A DNA stretch of 39,631 bases from positions 1 to 39,631 of IMG/VR virus record IMGVR_UViG_3300044609_000415. One strand, written 5' to 3'. Shown here piece after piece: positions 29,316 through 38,549 of the stretch (position 1 is its first letter; every line of letters begins with the position of its first letter). The notes under the pieces are model-generated. The model ran no database searches, had not been told where the DNA came from, and saw only the letters and a list, made by a program, of their open reading frames with translations. Position numbers and translations under genes: made by a program. The stretch comes from a virus.

Positions 29316-30052
29316 TACGTTAACCCCACGCCAGAAACATACCAAGTATCTGTCCCAACTTTTAGTAAAGTAGCAATACCTCCTACGGCTAAAATACGGT
29401 TGCCTGCCACACCAGTACCCGCGAACTTTAAAGTAACTCCCGCACCTTGAGTAATTGTGCGCACACCACTTCCGTCATTAACTAAAGTTATAGCAGTACC
29501 TAAGTTAAAAGCCACACTAGCGTTAGGTGGAACAGTAACCGCCGCTGCACCTCCAGTTAAGTACAAATGTTTACCTCTGTCTGTAAGTACTAGTGTGTAC
29601 GCACCTGATTGCGCATTTTGAGGCAAATCTTTGTACCCTAATTCATTTGAGTTAGCATCCGAAACAACGCCAGTAAACACTGTATTACCACTAACGGCAA
29701 AGTTACCTGTTATTCCAACTCCAGTATTATTAACGCGTAGCCGTTCAACACCTAAAATAGATGTGGCAACAATACCAGAACCGGGCATAAATATCCCAGA
29801 TGTTGCGTCGGTATTAAACCTAATCGCGGGTACGGCCACAGTGCCATTACCCAGAGCACTTATTCCGTTATTACCCATGTTAAGGTTGCCAGTCATGCCA
29901 GCCACACCGCTGCGCAAAAACAGTTGGTTTAACCCGTTTGCAAAGTTATCAAACTCACCATCCATACGTGCAGCAACGATCTTAACGCCGCCATTTTTAT
30001 CAGCTACGAAGTTTTGTACTCTCGAAAAGTTACCGGAACCGTCAAAAGGCAT
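29315..30052 (-). CDS. Tail fibre-like protein
   Basis: 245 residues. A front domain (MPFDGSGNFSRVQNFVADKN, about 1-40) is typical of fibre attachment segments. Then repeated beta-rich Gly/Asn/Val sequence (GNLNMGNNGISALGNGTV) as in trimeric fibres. The C-terminal half has YTLVLTDRGKHLYLTGG, a pattern of virion beta domains. It lies between an ejection protein and the adhesin. The pair may form one fibre. Confidence 0.75.
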   Translation of the reverse strand: MPFDGSGNFSRVQNFVADKNGGVKIVAARMDGEFDNFANGLNQLFLRSGVAGMTGNLNMGNNGISALGNGTVAVPAIRFNTDATSGIFMPGSGIVATSILGVERLRVNNTGVGITGNFAVSGNTVFTGVVSDANSNELGYKDLPQNAQSGAYTLVLTDRGKHLYLTGGAAAVTVPPNASVAFNLGTAITLVNDGSGVRTITQGAGVTLKFAGTGVAGNRILAVGGIATLLKVGTDTWYVSGVGLT

Positions 30053-30057
30053 ATTAC

Positions 30058-32199
30058 TTATTCCTCTGCAAAACCAGTGACATAACCGCCCGCAAGTTTA
30101 CCAGCCAGTATTTCGCGCGCCTTTGCGCGTTCAGCGCGCTGTTTAGCATACTTTTTAGCCGTACCGACACCTTTCACAAGACCTTCCCCACGACCTATAA
30201 GCGCTTTAGCTAGTTCTCTTTCAGCATCTGGTCCTATGCCTCTAGAAAGCATGTCCAACGAACGGACGGCGCGGGATGCAGCACCAATAGGCCCACCAAA
30301 GGCTAGACCTTGTGCAGCCGCTTTGCCTATATCTGCAACCCCTTGAGCTGCATCTTGATCGGGGTTATCTCGCAACAAATCGGCACGATTGCGTGCCCTA
30401 GTAGATAACATTTGATCCGTTTCACGTTGACGTATTTCATTGCGCATAAACCCGTCAAACTCATTTAGCTTTTTATTGCTTTTAAACACATGCGCAAGTA
30501 CCATACGTTGCTCTTTAGATCGCATGGCGGCACGTAATAGTTTAACAGGATTATCGCCTTTTTCATGTAAACGCAATAATGCATCTGCAACACCTAAGCG
30601 TAAGTCCTCTTGTTTTACTTCTGGTTTGCGTATGTCATCAAAAAGTTTGCGCGGGTTTTCCCGCAACAACTTAATGAAGTTTTCACCTAATTCAACGCTC
30701 TCTTCTTGTTGGTATAGGTCGCGTTGTGCCTTTAGAGAGTTTGTATGTATCGGGTTGACTTTGGCAATTTCATCTGTCAACAGTACCCGTTGTTGCGAGT
30801 ACATTTTAGCAGTTTCTTTATTGCCGGAGCGCATAGCTTCACCTATGGCTTCATTGAAACCTTTTCGTATTTTGTCAAACACGTACATATTAGGAGTACC
30901 TACAAACTCCATCTCGCCATCTTTATTAAGCTGAAAACCCAGTTGCGTAGGGTTGCGATCTTCTGAGCGCACCAATTTTTCAGCACGTCTAACAGCATCT
31001 TGCACTGTGGGGTTATTCTTTTTAAAGTATTCTCCCAACTCAAACGTCCATGAAAACGGCTTTTCCATGACTTCTTTGGAATACCCGATAGCATTTTCTT
31101 CTTTAAGGTCGCCACGTATTTGTTTCTTACGCTCAAAAGCGTTTGCGTCACCTAACGTTTTGCGTACTTTAGCGTTGAAGCGGTCTGGGGACGCGGCTAG
31201 ACGCTCTTCTCCTCGCAAAGACATTTCACTCGCCATGTCGGACTTAGGGTTGTTCGCTATGTATACGCCCGTATCGCGTAAATTAGGGCTGATGTCCATT
31301 ATCATAGGATCATTGCCCTCTTTTGCACGAACCTTCATTTCGTTTACGGCTTCTAACGGCGTAAACGGTTTTTTAGTTTCAGGATTAATACTTTTATCAA
31401 GTAACTCTGCCATTTTACTGTACGCAACACGTACCGCATTTTCTGGCATACGATCTTTAATAATTTGACCAACTTTACCTGCACCCCCAATAAGAGCGCC
31501 ACCGCCTGCACCAAACAATGCCGATATACCGCCCTGATTAAGCGTATTAGACACCGCATTTTCAGGTGACCCGATACTGTCGATAGCGCCCGCAATTACG
31601 CCTTGATTGAAGCCCGCACGTGCACCTAAACCAATTGCAGAGTTTCCAATCTTACCTATAGCTTGCCCTACTTTACTCGCTACCATAGGGTTAACGAGTT
31701 TTGGTGCAATTTTTGCCGCTAACTTACCTATACCTGTTGAAGCACCTATAGGGTTAAGAAGCATACCGGCAACGCTACTTACGCCTCCAAATACTGGATT
31801 TTCTTGCGTAAACTCTGCACGCTCTTGATCAATGGCGTCTTTGTACAGATTATATTGCTCTCGAAAGTCTTTACCCTTGAAAGCTTGTTTTGCTGCATTT
31901 ACACCTGCATCAGCCGCATCACTTAAACCGCCCGTAAGATTACTCATCATGTTTTGGTTGCCACCACGTAAGGCGTCATCAAAACCTTGAGTTACTTTAA
32001 AGGGGCTTTTTTTACGCTGTTTACGTTCTTGTACAATACTATCAACTTGGGCTCTGCGGCTATCAGCAGCACTAGGTTGTGCAGGTGCGGCGCTTTGTGC
32101 TTTTGCCGGATACTGTTCACGAATGCGTGCAACTACGTCCGGGGGCGTGCCGTCCGCAACTCTTACATACTGACCGTTTGGCATACGCACTAAAGGCAT
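30058..32199 (-). CDS. Large internal virion/ejection protein
   Basis: 713 residues. It starts MPLVRMPNGQYVRVADGTPP, a front common among podovirus internal virion proteins, then a long, mostly helical, Lys/Arg/Glu-rich body. Residues about 140-260 are small-residue rich, with Gly/Ala runs (ALFGAGGGALIGGAGKVG) that could insert into a membrane. It would leave the capsid with the DNA and form a channel across the envelope. Its start overlaps the preceding stop (TAATG). The assignment is from size, composition and place. Confidence 0.75.
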   Translation of the reverse strand: MPLVRMPNGQYVRVADGTPPDVVARIREQYPAKAQSAAPAQPSAADSRRAQVDSIVQERKQRKKSPFKVTQGFDDALRGGNQNMMSNLTGGLSDAADAGVNAAKQAFKGKDFREQYNLYKDAIDQERAEFTQENPVFGGVSSVAGMLLNPIGASTGIGKLAAKIAPKLVNPMVASKVGQAIGKIGNSAIGLGARAGFNQGVIAGAIDSIGSPENAVSNTLNQGGISALFGAGGGALIGGAGKVGQIIKDRMPENAVRVAYSKMAELLDKSINPETKKPFTPLEAVNEMKVRAKEGNDPMIMDISPNLRDTGVYIANNPKSDMASEMSLRGEERLAASPDRFNAKVRKTLGDANAFERKKQIRGDLKEENAIGYSKEVMEKPFSWTFELGEYFKKNNPTVQDAVRRAEKLVRSEDRNPTQLGFQLNKDGEMEFVGTPNMYVFDKIRKGFNEAIGEAMRSGNKETAKMYSQQRVLLTDEIAKVNPIHTNSLKAQRDLYQQEESVELGENFIKLLRENPRKLFDDIRKPEVKQEDLRLGVADALLRLHEKGDNPVKLLRAAMRSKEQRMVLAHVFKSNKKLNEFDGFMRNEIRQRETDQMLSTRARNRADLLRDNPDQDAAQGVADIGKAAAQGLAFGGPIGAASRAVRSLDMLSRGIGPDAERELAKALIGRGEGLVKGVGTAKKYAKQRAERAKAREILAGKLAGGYVTGFAEE

Positions 32200-34388
32200 T
32201 ATTTTATCCTACTACCGTTAACACCATAAGAAGGTACAGATGAACTCCATTCATCAAAACTAGGTCCACTACCTGAAAGAGGTACTTCTTTAGAATACGC
32301 CTGCCACTCGCGAAGGAAGTCAAGTCCCCTGCCCTCAGCTATTGCACTAAGTTTTGCAGTTTGATACTGGTTTACTCGCTCGTATATTGAACGCATGCGT
32401 GCGATAATTGCCGTATTTGCATTACGTGTTTTTCCGATATTAGGCACGGTCTCTTGCAAAAACTTAATATCAGCGTTCGATATTGCGCCTTTTAAATCTT
32501 GTGACGCTGCTTTAGTTAAGTCCGCACTTAGTGAAGACAGTATTTGTAAACCGGAATTAGACCATTTAACTACCCCTCCAACAGTACTGAGAATTAACCC
32601 ACCTGTATCCGTTTTTGACATTTGTTCTGAGAAAGCATCAAGTTTCTGTATGGCAGTCGTACTTTTTTCAATGCTTTCAGAAGCCTCTTTAAACAGTTTT
32701 TGCCCTGCATCGGTCGAGAGAAAATCACTTCGTTTAGCTTGGGCTTCTGCGGCTGCAATTGCACCTCTAAAGTTACGATCTTTTTCAGCTTCTCTGCTAT
32801 TCCACTGTTGCGACAAAACTCTAGCACGTTCACGGTCTTGACGTTCAAGTTCCGCTTGCTTCGCTTCAAACTGTCGCTGAATACCAGCTTGTCCTGCTTG
32901 AAAGTTTCGCTGAATACCAGCTTGCCCTGCTTCAAAGTTTTCTCCAGCAACACGCTCGCTAGTAGTAAACTGTTGACCGTCTTCACGGTCTTGGACTTGA
33001 TAGTTGCGATCACGCGCAGAACGGCGGTTTTCAAACGCATTTGTAGTGCGAGCCTGACGGTCATTAGCGTATAAACTAAAATTGTTTTGGTATGCTGCAT
33101 CACGCAAACGTTGATCACGTTCTGTCGCAGCTTCATCAAGTTGAGTTTGCTCAGACAAACCGCGATTGTACATATCTTGTCCTGAAGCACTTTCGTACCT
33201 GTTACCATCGGCCATAATACGATATGCGCTGTCGAGTAACCGTGATCGTGTAGGGCCGCGTGCTTCAGGCGCATCGGGGCGTTCAACAGCTTCAGGTTCG
33301 GGCGGTAACTCAATTTCAGGGTTAGTTGGCTGCATACCCGCCATTTGAGGCTGTTGCGTGTTTTGCTGTTGGTTAGTTGCAGTATTGGGTTGCCCAAACT
33401 TAATCGCTTGCATAGGGTTTAATTTGCGACCCGATGGATCACGATATGTAAAATGCAAATGTGGGCCTGTTGACCGTCCTGTACTTCCTACAGCACCAAT
33501 AGGTTGACCCGCTTGTACAGTGTCACCTCTTGCTACTTGAAAACCATCCATGTGAGCATAGCCCGTTGTACTGCCATCAGGGTGACGCACAAGTACAGAA
33601 TTACCACCCCCATTTTTAGTATCGTTCCATGCGCGTATTACTGTACCTTCCGCAGCCGCAAGTACGGGTGCGCCGCGCGGGGCCGCAAAGTCTTGCCCAC
33701 CGTGAAAAGTGGACGCGCCTTTCGCGGGAGCCTTGCGCGGGCCATACCCGCTAGTTGGCTTACCAGCGCCTGCGAGCGGATCGACAAAAGACACACTCAC
33801 CCGGTCACCCTTAGTAGGGGCCGGGGTTGAAGCGAAAGGGGGAGGCCGTCTAGGTATGCCTCCCTGCATCGGACCTAGTGAAGCCATCGGTCCGATAGAC
33901 CCGGAATTGACTGGAGTAAGGGGTTGTGGTGGCATTTGCGGCGCAGGTTGCGGTGCTGGCACCCCAAGAACGGCTGCGGCCTGAGAGGCCATTTGTGGCA
34001 CGGGCATTGGTTGGGGAACAGGGGCAGGTTGGGGAACAGGGGCAGGTTGGGGAACAGGGGCAGGTTGGGGAACAGGGGCAGGTTGGGGAACAGGGTTACC
34101 ACTCATACCATCGACGCCACGTTGCTTACGCAAAGCTAGCAATTCCTCTTCTTGCGCGCCGTACTTTTCGTTTTGCCTTTTTGTTATGTATCCGCCTGCA
34201 ACGCCTTGAATTGCGCGCGCAATACCGTCTGCCCAAGCGTACTTACCGCCAGCTACTGGAGCCGTACTGCTACCAGTACCGACTTGATTTAAAGCAATTT
34301 GAGTTAACGGATCATTCTGATACGCTCTAGCAATTTCAGGTATGACAGGGGGTAGCGTCCGTTTACGCTTATCTTGTTGCTGTTGCAT
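32199..34388 (-). CDS. Internal virion protein with M23 peptidase domain
   Basis: 729 residues. A VPQPAP repeat linker (about 98-130) and Pro/Gln-rich segment lead to an M23 (LytM-type) zinc endopeptidase at about 215-325, with HGGQDFA, GYAHMD and HLHF giving the zinc and catalytic residues. A long coiled-coil region rich in Q/R/E follows (FQAGQAGIQRQFEAKQAELE). It is likely ejected to open the peptidoglycan locally at entry. The start overlaps the preceding gene's stop by 20 bases. Confidence 0.88.
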   Translation of the reverse strand: MQQQQDKRKRTLPPVIPEIARAYQNDPLTQIALNQVGTGSSTAPVAGGKYAWADGIARAIQGVAGGYITKRQNEKYGAQEEELLALRKQRGVDGMSGNPVPQPAPVPQPAPVPQPAPVPQPAPVPQPMPVPQMASQAAAVLGVPAPQPAPQMPPQPLTPVNSGSIGPMASLGPMQGGIPRRPPPFASTPAPTKGDRVSVSFVDPLAGAGKPTSGYGPRKAPAKGASTFHGGQDFAAPRGAPVLAAAEGTVIRAWNDTKNGGGNSVLVRHPDGSTTGYAHMDGFQVARGDTVQAGQPIGAVGSTGRSTGPHLHFTYRDPSGRKLNPMQAIKFGQPNTATNQQQNTQQPQMAGMQPTNPEIELPPEPEAVERPDAPEARGPTRSRLLDSAYRIMADGNRYESASGQDMYNRGLSEQTQLDEAATERDQRLRDAAYQNNFSLYANDRQARTTNAFENRRSARDRNYQVQDREDGQQFTTSERVAGENFEAGQAGIQRNFQAGQAGIQRQFEAKQAELERQDRERARVLSQQWNSREAEKDRNFRGAIAAAEAQAKRSDFLSTDAGQKLFKEASESIEKSTTAIQKLDAFSEQMSKTDTGGLILSTVGGVVKWSNSGLQILSSLSADLTKAASQDLKGAISNADIKFLQETVPNIGKTRNANTAIIARMRSIYERVNQYQTAKLSAIAEGRGLDFLREWQAYSKEVPLSGSGPSFDEWSSSVPSYGVNGSRIK
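34009..34095 (-). repeat. 18-bp in-frame tandem repeat in the M23 protein
   Basis: Four identical 18-base units (34009, 34027, 34045, 34063) and 15 bases of a fifth encode VPQPAP. They form a Pro-rich linker before the peptidase domain. Identity indicates recent expansion. Confidence 0.95.
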
Positions 34389-35817
34389 TATACACCTTTG
34401 CGTAATCGACGAACATTAATCCACCTACCATAACCACCGCTTCTGGGAGCACTTTAAAGACTTCTTGAGCCATGACACCAAACTGTTGCGCGCGACTGCC
34501 AAGGTACTTAAACGCATATGTAGCGATACCGTTAGCAAGTACACCGATTGGTTTAATATCCCATTTAACGCGACGATCCGACGCTAATATCGCAGCGCTA
34601 CCTAACCCTCCCGCCGCACCAAATATACTGCCCAACGCCTGACTGCGATTAGCTTGACTTTGGTTATACTGGTTCATTTGCGCGTTATACTGATTTGTTT
34701 TTAAGCCCGCATAATCGGGTGCAGCTACACCCACTTGCGCCACTTGCTGAAACTGAGGGCTGTTAACTTGATTGCCAGACAACAATGCTGCCATTTCGTT
34801 AATTGGCATACTGCGCAAATATGCGGCTTCATTAATTTCTTGCTGGCGCGCACTGTTGTTAAACGTAGCTTTAGCTGCACTTTGATTAAAGTATTGATTT
34901 TGAGCGTTGTTGTTAAATGCCGCAGCTGACTGGTCTTGTGCAAACTTTTGATTGTTGGCGCTGTTAAACAAATCTGCAATAGATAGCGCTCTTGCTTGGC
35001 GTTGGTCTTGTGCCGCGTTTCTAAAAGCACCTTGTGTATTGACTTCATTCTGCCCCTGTTGGCGAGCACCCAGAGCCATACCAAATATGCGTGACTGCTC
35101 ATTACCGCCAGCCTGTTGCGCGCGATACGCTGCATCGTTATACGCGTCATTGCGGTCACGGTTAAAATTACTTAGTTCACGCCGATACGCATCTGAGTTT
35201 TCAGATATTCCTTGCGCTGCAAGGCGTGAACGTGTATCGTCTTCACGTTGGGAGAAAGCCGGGTCTAGGCGCGAAGTCGCTTGACCATATACACTATCTG
35301 CAACACGTCGAGCGTCACCGCTAAAGTCATCGATGCCGGGCAACTTCGATAAGTTACTGTAATCTAGGCGATCCTGTATGTCTCCACCTTCATTCCCGAT
35401 ACTATTTTGTACACCGTAGCTTCCAGTAGGCCCACTACTAATACTGTATGGATTACCGCCACCTATAGAAGTTTGTAAAGGTGACATACCGTCATAGCTA
35501 AACGCTTTTGACTGTGCGTTCTTAACGTTAGCAACGTTATCGTTGGCTAACTTACTCATTGCAATCGCCGCGCGATTTCCTAAATCGTACTTAGCTTGTT
35601 CGTCGGCACTTAATGTCTGAGTTTGAGACCAACGCGGAGTGCCATCCGCGTTGGTGCCGTTTTGCGAATACGTTAAACTGCCTTGTGGGGTATATTGATC
35701 AATTCGGTTCAAGTTCGCTTGCGTGATCGCGCTGTCCTTGTTCAGGCCCGCTTGCGCTTGTGCTGTTTGAACGGGATCGGGAGCCGCTGGGGCCTTTGGT
35801 CCTGACTTCTTTCCCAT
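34369..35817 (-). CDS. Internal virion protein with Peptidase_S74-like C-terminus
   Basis: 482 residues. A Gln/Ala/Asn-rich, helical front and middle (QAGLNKDSAITQANLNRID, then many NN/QQ pairs) resemble podovirus ejection proteins. The last about 75 residues, SDRRVKWDIKPIGVLANGIA through FGVMAQEVFKVLPEAV to MFVDYAKV, match the Peptidase_S74 intramolecular chaperone family, known mainly from tail spikes and fibres. The start lies 119 bases inside the acetyltransferase gene, with GGGGAAAG upstream. Whether the domain cleaves itself is not known. Confidence 0.75.
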   Translation of the reverse strand: MGKKSGPKAPAAPDPVQTAQAQAGLNKDSAITQANLNRIDQYTPQGSLTYSQNGTNADGTPRWSQTQTLSADEQAKYDLGNRAAIAMSKLANDNVANVKNAQSKAFSYDGMSPLQTSIGGGNPYSISSGPTGSYGVQNSIGNEGGDIQDRLDYSNLSKLPGIDDFSGDARRVADSVYGQATSRLDPAFSQREDDTRSRLAAQGISENSDAYRRELSNFNRDRNDAYNDAAYRAQQAGGNEQSRIFGMALGARQQGQNEVNTQGAFRNAAQDQRQARALSIADLFNSANNQKFAQDQSAAAFNNNAQNQYFNQSAAKATFNNSARQQEINEAAYLRSMPINEMAALLSGNQVNSPQFQQVAQVGVAAPDYAGLKTNQYNAQMNQYNQSQANRSQALGSIFGAAGGLGSAAILASDRRVKWDIKPIGVLANGIATYAFKYLGSRAQQFGVMAQEVFKVLPEAVVMVGGLMFVDYAKVYNATATR

Positions 35818-36256
35818 TTAAACTTTCCCCATTATTTTCAGATAGATACCGACACTCTTTAGCCAATAGACCGTATATTAGAGCGTCTTTAAATCCGTCG
35901 TAACCTAATCGCAAATTACCTTCAAGAACAAAACCCAATCCCTCTAGAAACGTTCTTGCAGCTTTGTTTTGCTTTGTAGTTATGCTAGTACATCGCACAC
36001 AATTAAGCTGATTAAAAATGTACGAAAAGATTGCGCGCAACACACTAGGACGCCACGCCGCGCTAGTTTCCGTTGCGCATGATATTTCGCAGTCTGTGCC
36101 ACGAAAGTTAGATATAACAATTCCAGCAACAAAGTCATCTTTGTCACTTATAACCATCATAGCTTGGTACGATCCCGGTTGCAACGACATGCCCGTTTTT
36201 TCCATAACGTACTGCGCGACAATTTCAGTATATTCCCCTGCGGGTGCGGCTATCAT
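35699..36256 (-). CDS. GNAT-type N-acetyltransferase
   Basis: 185 residues. The GNAT core is about 1-135: a strand region (AMMVISDKDDFVAGIVISNF), ISCATETSAAWRPSVLRAIF in the place of the acetyl-CoA loop and helix (the Q/RxxGxG signature is degenerate), CVRCTSITTKQNKAARTFLEGLGFVLEG typical of GNAT motif B, and GYDGFKDALIYGL. The last about 40 residues are Ser/Arg/Gln-rich and lie over the start of the next gene. It sits among virion genes, where such proteins are frequent in podoviruses. Substrate unknown. Confidence 0.8.
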   Translation of the reverse strand: MIAAPAGEYTEIVAQYVMEKTGMSLQPGSYQAMMVISDKDDFVAGIVISNFRGTDCEISCATETSAAWRPSVLRAIFSYIFNQLNCVRCTSITTKQNKAARTFLEGLGFVLEGNLRLGYDGFKDALIYGLLAKECRYLSENNGESLNGKEVRTKGPSGSRSRSNSTSASGPEQGQRDHASELEPN

Positions 36257-37824
36257 AGTAAAACAATTCCTTTTGTCTTACCGCAAACTATTCGTGTGGA
36301 GTACCATTTAAGCGGTTCGGTTTTTAAAGAAGTTCGCAACCATACAGAAGCTGTAAACCCTATTTTACCAAAAGGTACGGTAAAGTTTTGAGTTAATCCT
36401 TCTCCAGCCCAACCGTCAACATCCCATGTTGACGTATCCCAAGCACTATTTGGAGACGTTGTAAGCGTACCTGCATAGTCTGGTTCATCATCTTCAAAAT
36501 TTACGTTTAGTTCGGCTGATATTGGTGGCGCACCGTCGGACTGCACAATAAAAGTAGCAAAATGAAACTGCTTATCAACTGAACCCATGCCGTAGCCGTC
36601 ATCAAAATAATTGTACGCTTGCCTACAATCACACTTAATCTCTGCACCGTCGTCCGTGTTACCTTCATCGGCAAGCATAACTTTACCGTCAAACGTACCA
36701 AAGTACAAGCGAGAATTAAGTATGACCCAACATATTCCATTTTGATTTGTAAATCTTGTCCACGCGTTCGTGTTAGTATTCATTACAAACTGATAATACG
36801 GTCCAGATGTACTACTTGTCGCAGGTGCATTTACAACTAGCATACCGCTGCGCGAATATAATTCAGCAGTCCAACCGTGAGTACCAGCATTACCTGATAA
36901 AGACGTCCACGCTTTACCTAGTTTGGCGCTAAGGTACTTAGTATTTGCACCATCCTCGCCGAGCATACGTATCTGGGTTAGAGATATAATGCCTTCTGCG
37001 GATATTATAAATAGGTCTGAGCGGTAATTAAACCAACCTTTGCGGCCAATAGGTGGTGGTCCGTAGTATCTTCCAACAAGCGACCACGTATTTGCACCGC
37101 CGGGATTTGTCCCGGAGTACATAATATATTCACCTTCGCTAGTCATAAACACTATGTAGTCGTTAGGGCCAGTACCCATACTTTCTTGAGACCACGATGC
37201 GATACCAACTAGACTTCCGCCGTTCTTAGCGATTTCTGCTAAATCAAAATACGACGCGGCACCCTGTACGTTGCCTGCCGCAAGGTAGTAAAAACCTAAT
37301 TGTCCGGCTTGCGCAAAAAACAAACGACCTTTAAAGCTATGTGAGCAAATTAACGTGTTCTGCGAACCTGTAAGACCTGTTATTGCTAAATCGGTAATCG
37401 CAGTGCCGTCGTATCTAAAAGGTGCATCTGCACCAGACAAACATATTAAGACATTACCCCCAGCGTTAGAAAACATAGTCGAAGTTATGCGATTTGACGA
37501 CCTACCAGTCCGCATTGCGGCACCAACAGCCCCGCCTGCGGTCACATCATATATGTTGCCGCCAGAAAAAGCAAGCATTTTAGTTGACGCGCCACCTGCA
37601 AACACTTCTAAACTCTCAACAGGTCCCGGCATGCCTGTTGCATACGAAACCCTACCTTTGCGCGTATCAACGGTTGTACTGTTTGGAAACCAATTATCCA
37701 TCAAAAAAGCGTCATTTGCGGGCATGTCCGCAATACCATCATAACCGTTTAACCCCCCAACGGGTGCAGGGATGTTAAACGGTTTTGCTTTCATACCGCG
37801 CTGAGGTCTGCGAAGGGCAACCAT
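36253..37824 (-). CDS. Tail hub/tubular protein B-like
   Basis: 523 residues. The front, FNIPAPVGGLNGYDGIADMPANDAFLMDNWFP, and a series of beta-rich repeats (LEVFAGGASTKMLAFSGGNIYDVT, VLICLSGADAPFRYDG) are typical of podovirus tail-tube proteins with beta-propeller hubs like T7 gp12 and similar. It would form the lower tail. It overlaps the preceding stop by one base and the next start as ATGA. Confidence 0.8.
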   Translation of the reverse strand: MVALRRPQRGMKAKPFNIPAPVGGLNGYDGIADMPANDAFLMDNWFPNSTTVDTRKGRVSYATGMPGPVESLEVFAGGASTKMLAFSGGNIYDVTAGGAVGAAMRTGRSSNRITSTMFSNAGGNVLICLSGADAPFRYDGTAITDLAITGLTGSQNTLICSHSFKGRLFFAQAGQLGFYYLAAGNVQGAASYFDLAEIAKNGGSLVGIASWSQESMGTGPNDYIVFMTSEGEYIMYSGTNPGGANTWSLVGRYYGPPPIGRKGWFNYRSDLFIISAEGIISLTQIRMLGEDGANTKYLSAKLGKAWTSLSGNAGTHGWTAELYSRSGMLVVNAPATSSTSGPYYQFVMNTNTNAWTRFTNQNGICWVILNSRLYFGTFDGKVMLADEGNTDDGAEIKCDCRQAYNYFDDGYGMGSVDKQFHFATFIVQSDGAPPISAELNVNFEDDEPDYAGTLTTSPNSAWDTSTWDVDGWAGEGLTQNFTVPFGKIGFTASVWLRTSLKTEPLKWYSTRIVCGKTKGIVLL

Positions 37825-38534
37825 TAGGAGCCGTATCCAAACTCAGGCACAAACCCGTTCGGGAGTTCAGGTACGTCAATCATGTTACGAAACGCAACTG
37901 GCATAGAGCCCGCGGCAAGTTGCTGCGCAAACACTCTCTGTTTTGTAATTTCGTAATCGTTGAAATCTTCTGAATAATCTAGACCTTTAGCGTGCTTAAT
38001 ACGCCATTTAAGCCCTTTGCGCACCACACTCTCTGGGATTATTGAAACATCTGTATCTGCGGTATAATTTTGGGCGAAATTGCCGCCTGTATCTTTTACA
38101 CGGTTAGACGTAACATACTCCAAAACTATGTTTTCAACTGTCATGGGTTTGGGGGTGAGGACAATGCTCAGTGGGTTTCCAAAAATACGAAACTTATATC
38201 TTCCAATCTGAGAAGGCAGCGAGTTTCTGTTTCGGTACCAATCCGCACTACTCAGAGAGCCTCGCAAAGCATAGTATTGACTAGCAACGTAAGCGCTGTC
38301 CGTGACTATGCGGTTAAAGTTGGCGGGGAGTGCATAAGTATCTTGATTTGCAACCGTGTTAAAAGTATGCGTTACCTCCAACAACGGCCAATCCATCTCA
38401 CACAATTCTTCCAATGTTTCGTTTGCTAGCGCCAGCATCTGTCTTGGAAGCTGATCGGTACTGGACGCAACCGCAGATGGGCGGGGTAAACCTACACTAT
38501 CAGCAACCTGTATAGAGATTGTAAGTAAAGACAT
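37824..38534 (-). CDS. Head-tail adaptor / tail tubular protein A-like
   Basis: 236 residues. The helical front (LANETLEELCEMDWPLLEVTHTF) followed by YALPANFNRIVTDSAYV and FRIFGNPLSIVLTPKP, and a helical end, matches the gp11-type adaptor of podoviruses that docks between portal and tail hub. The order adaptor then hub supports the call. The start ATG is at 38534. Confidence 0.8.
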   Translation of the reverse strand: MSLLTISIQVADSVGLPRPSAVASSTDQLPRQMLALANETLEELCEMDWPLLEVTHTFNTVANQDTYALPANFNRIVTDSAYVASQYYALRGSLSSADWYRNRNSLPSQIGRYKFRIFGNPLSIVLTPKPMTVENIVLEYVTSNRVKDTGGNFAQNYTADTDVSIIPESVVRKGLKWRIKHAKGLDYSEDFNDYEITKQRVFAQQLAAGSMPVAFRNMIDVPELPNGFVPEFGYGS

Positions 38535-38549
38535 TGCCCCGCCCTTATG

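Noticed and set aside
29128-29373. Plus-strand Pro-rich frame opposite the adhesin
   Set aside because: PPPPPP is simply antisense to the Gly codons of the adhesin.
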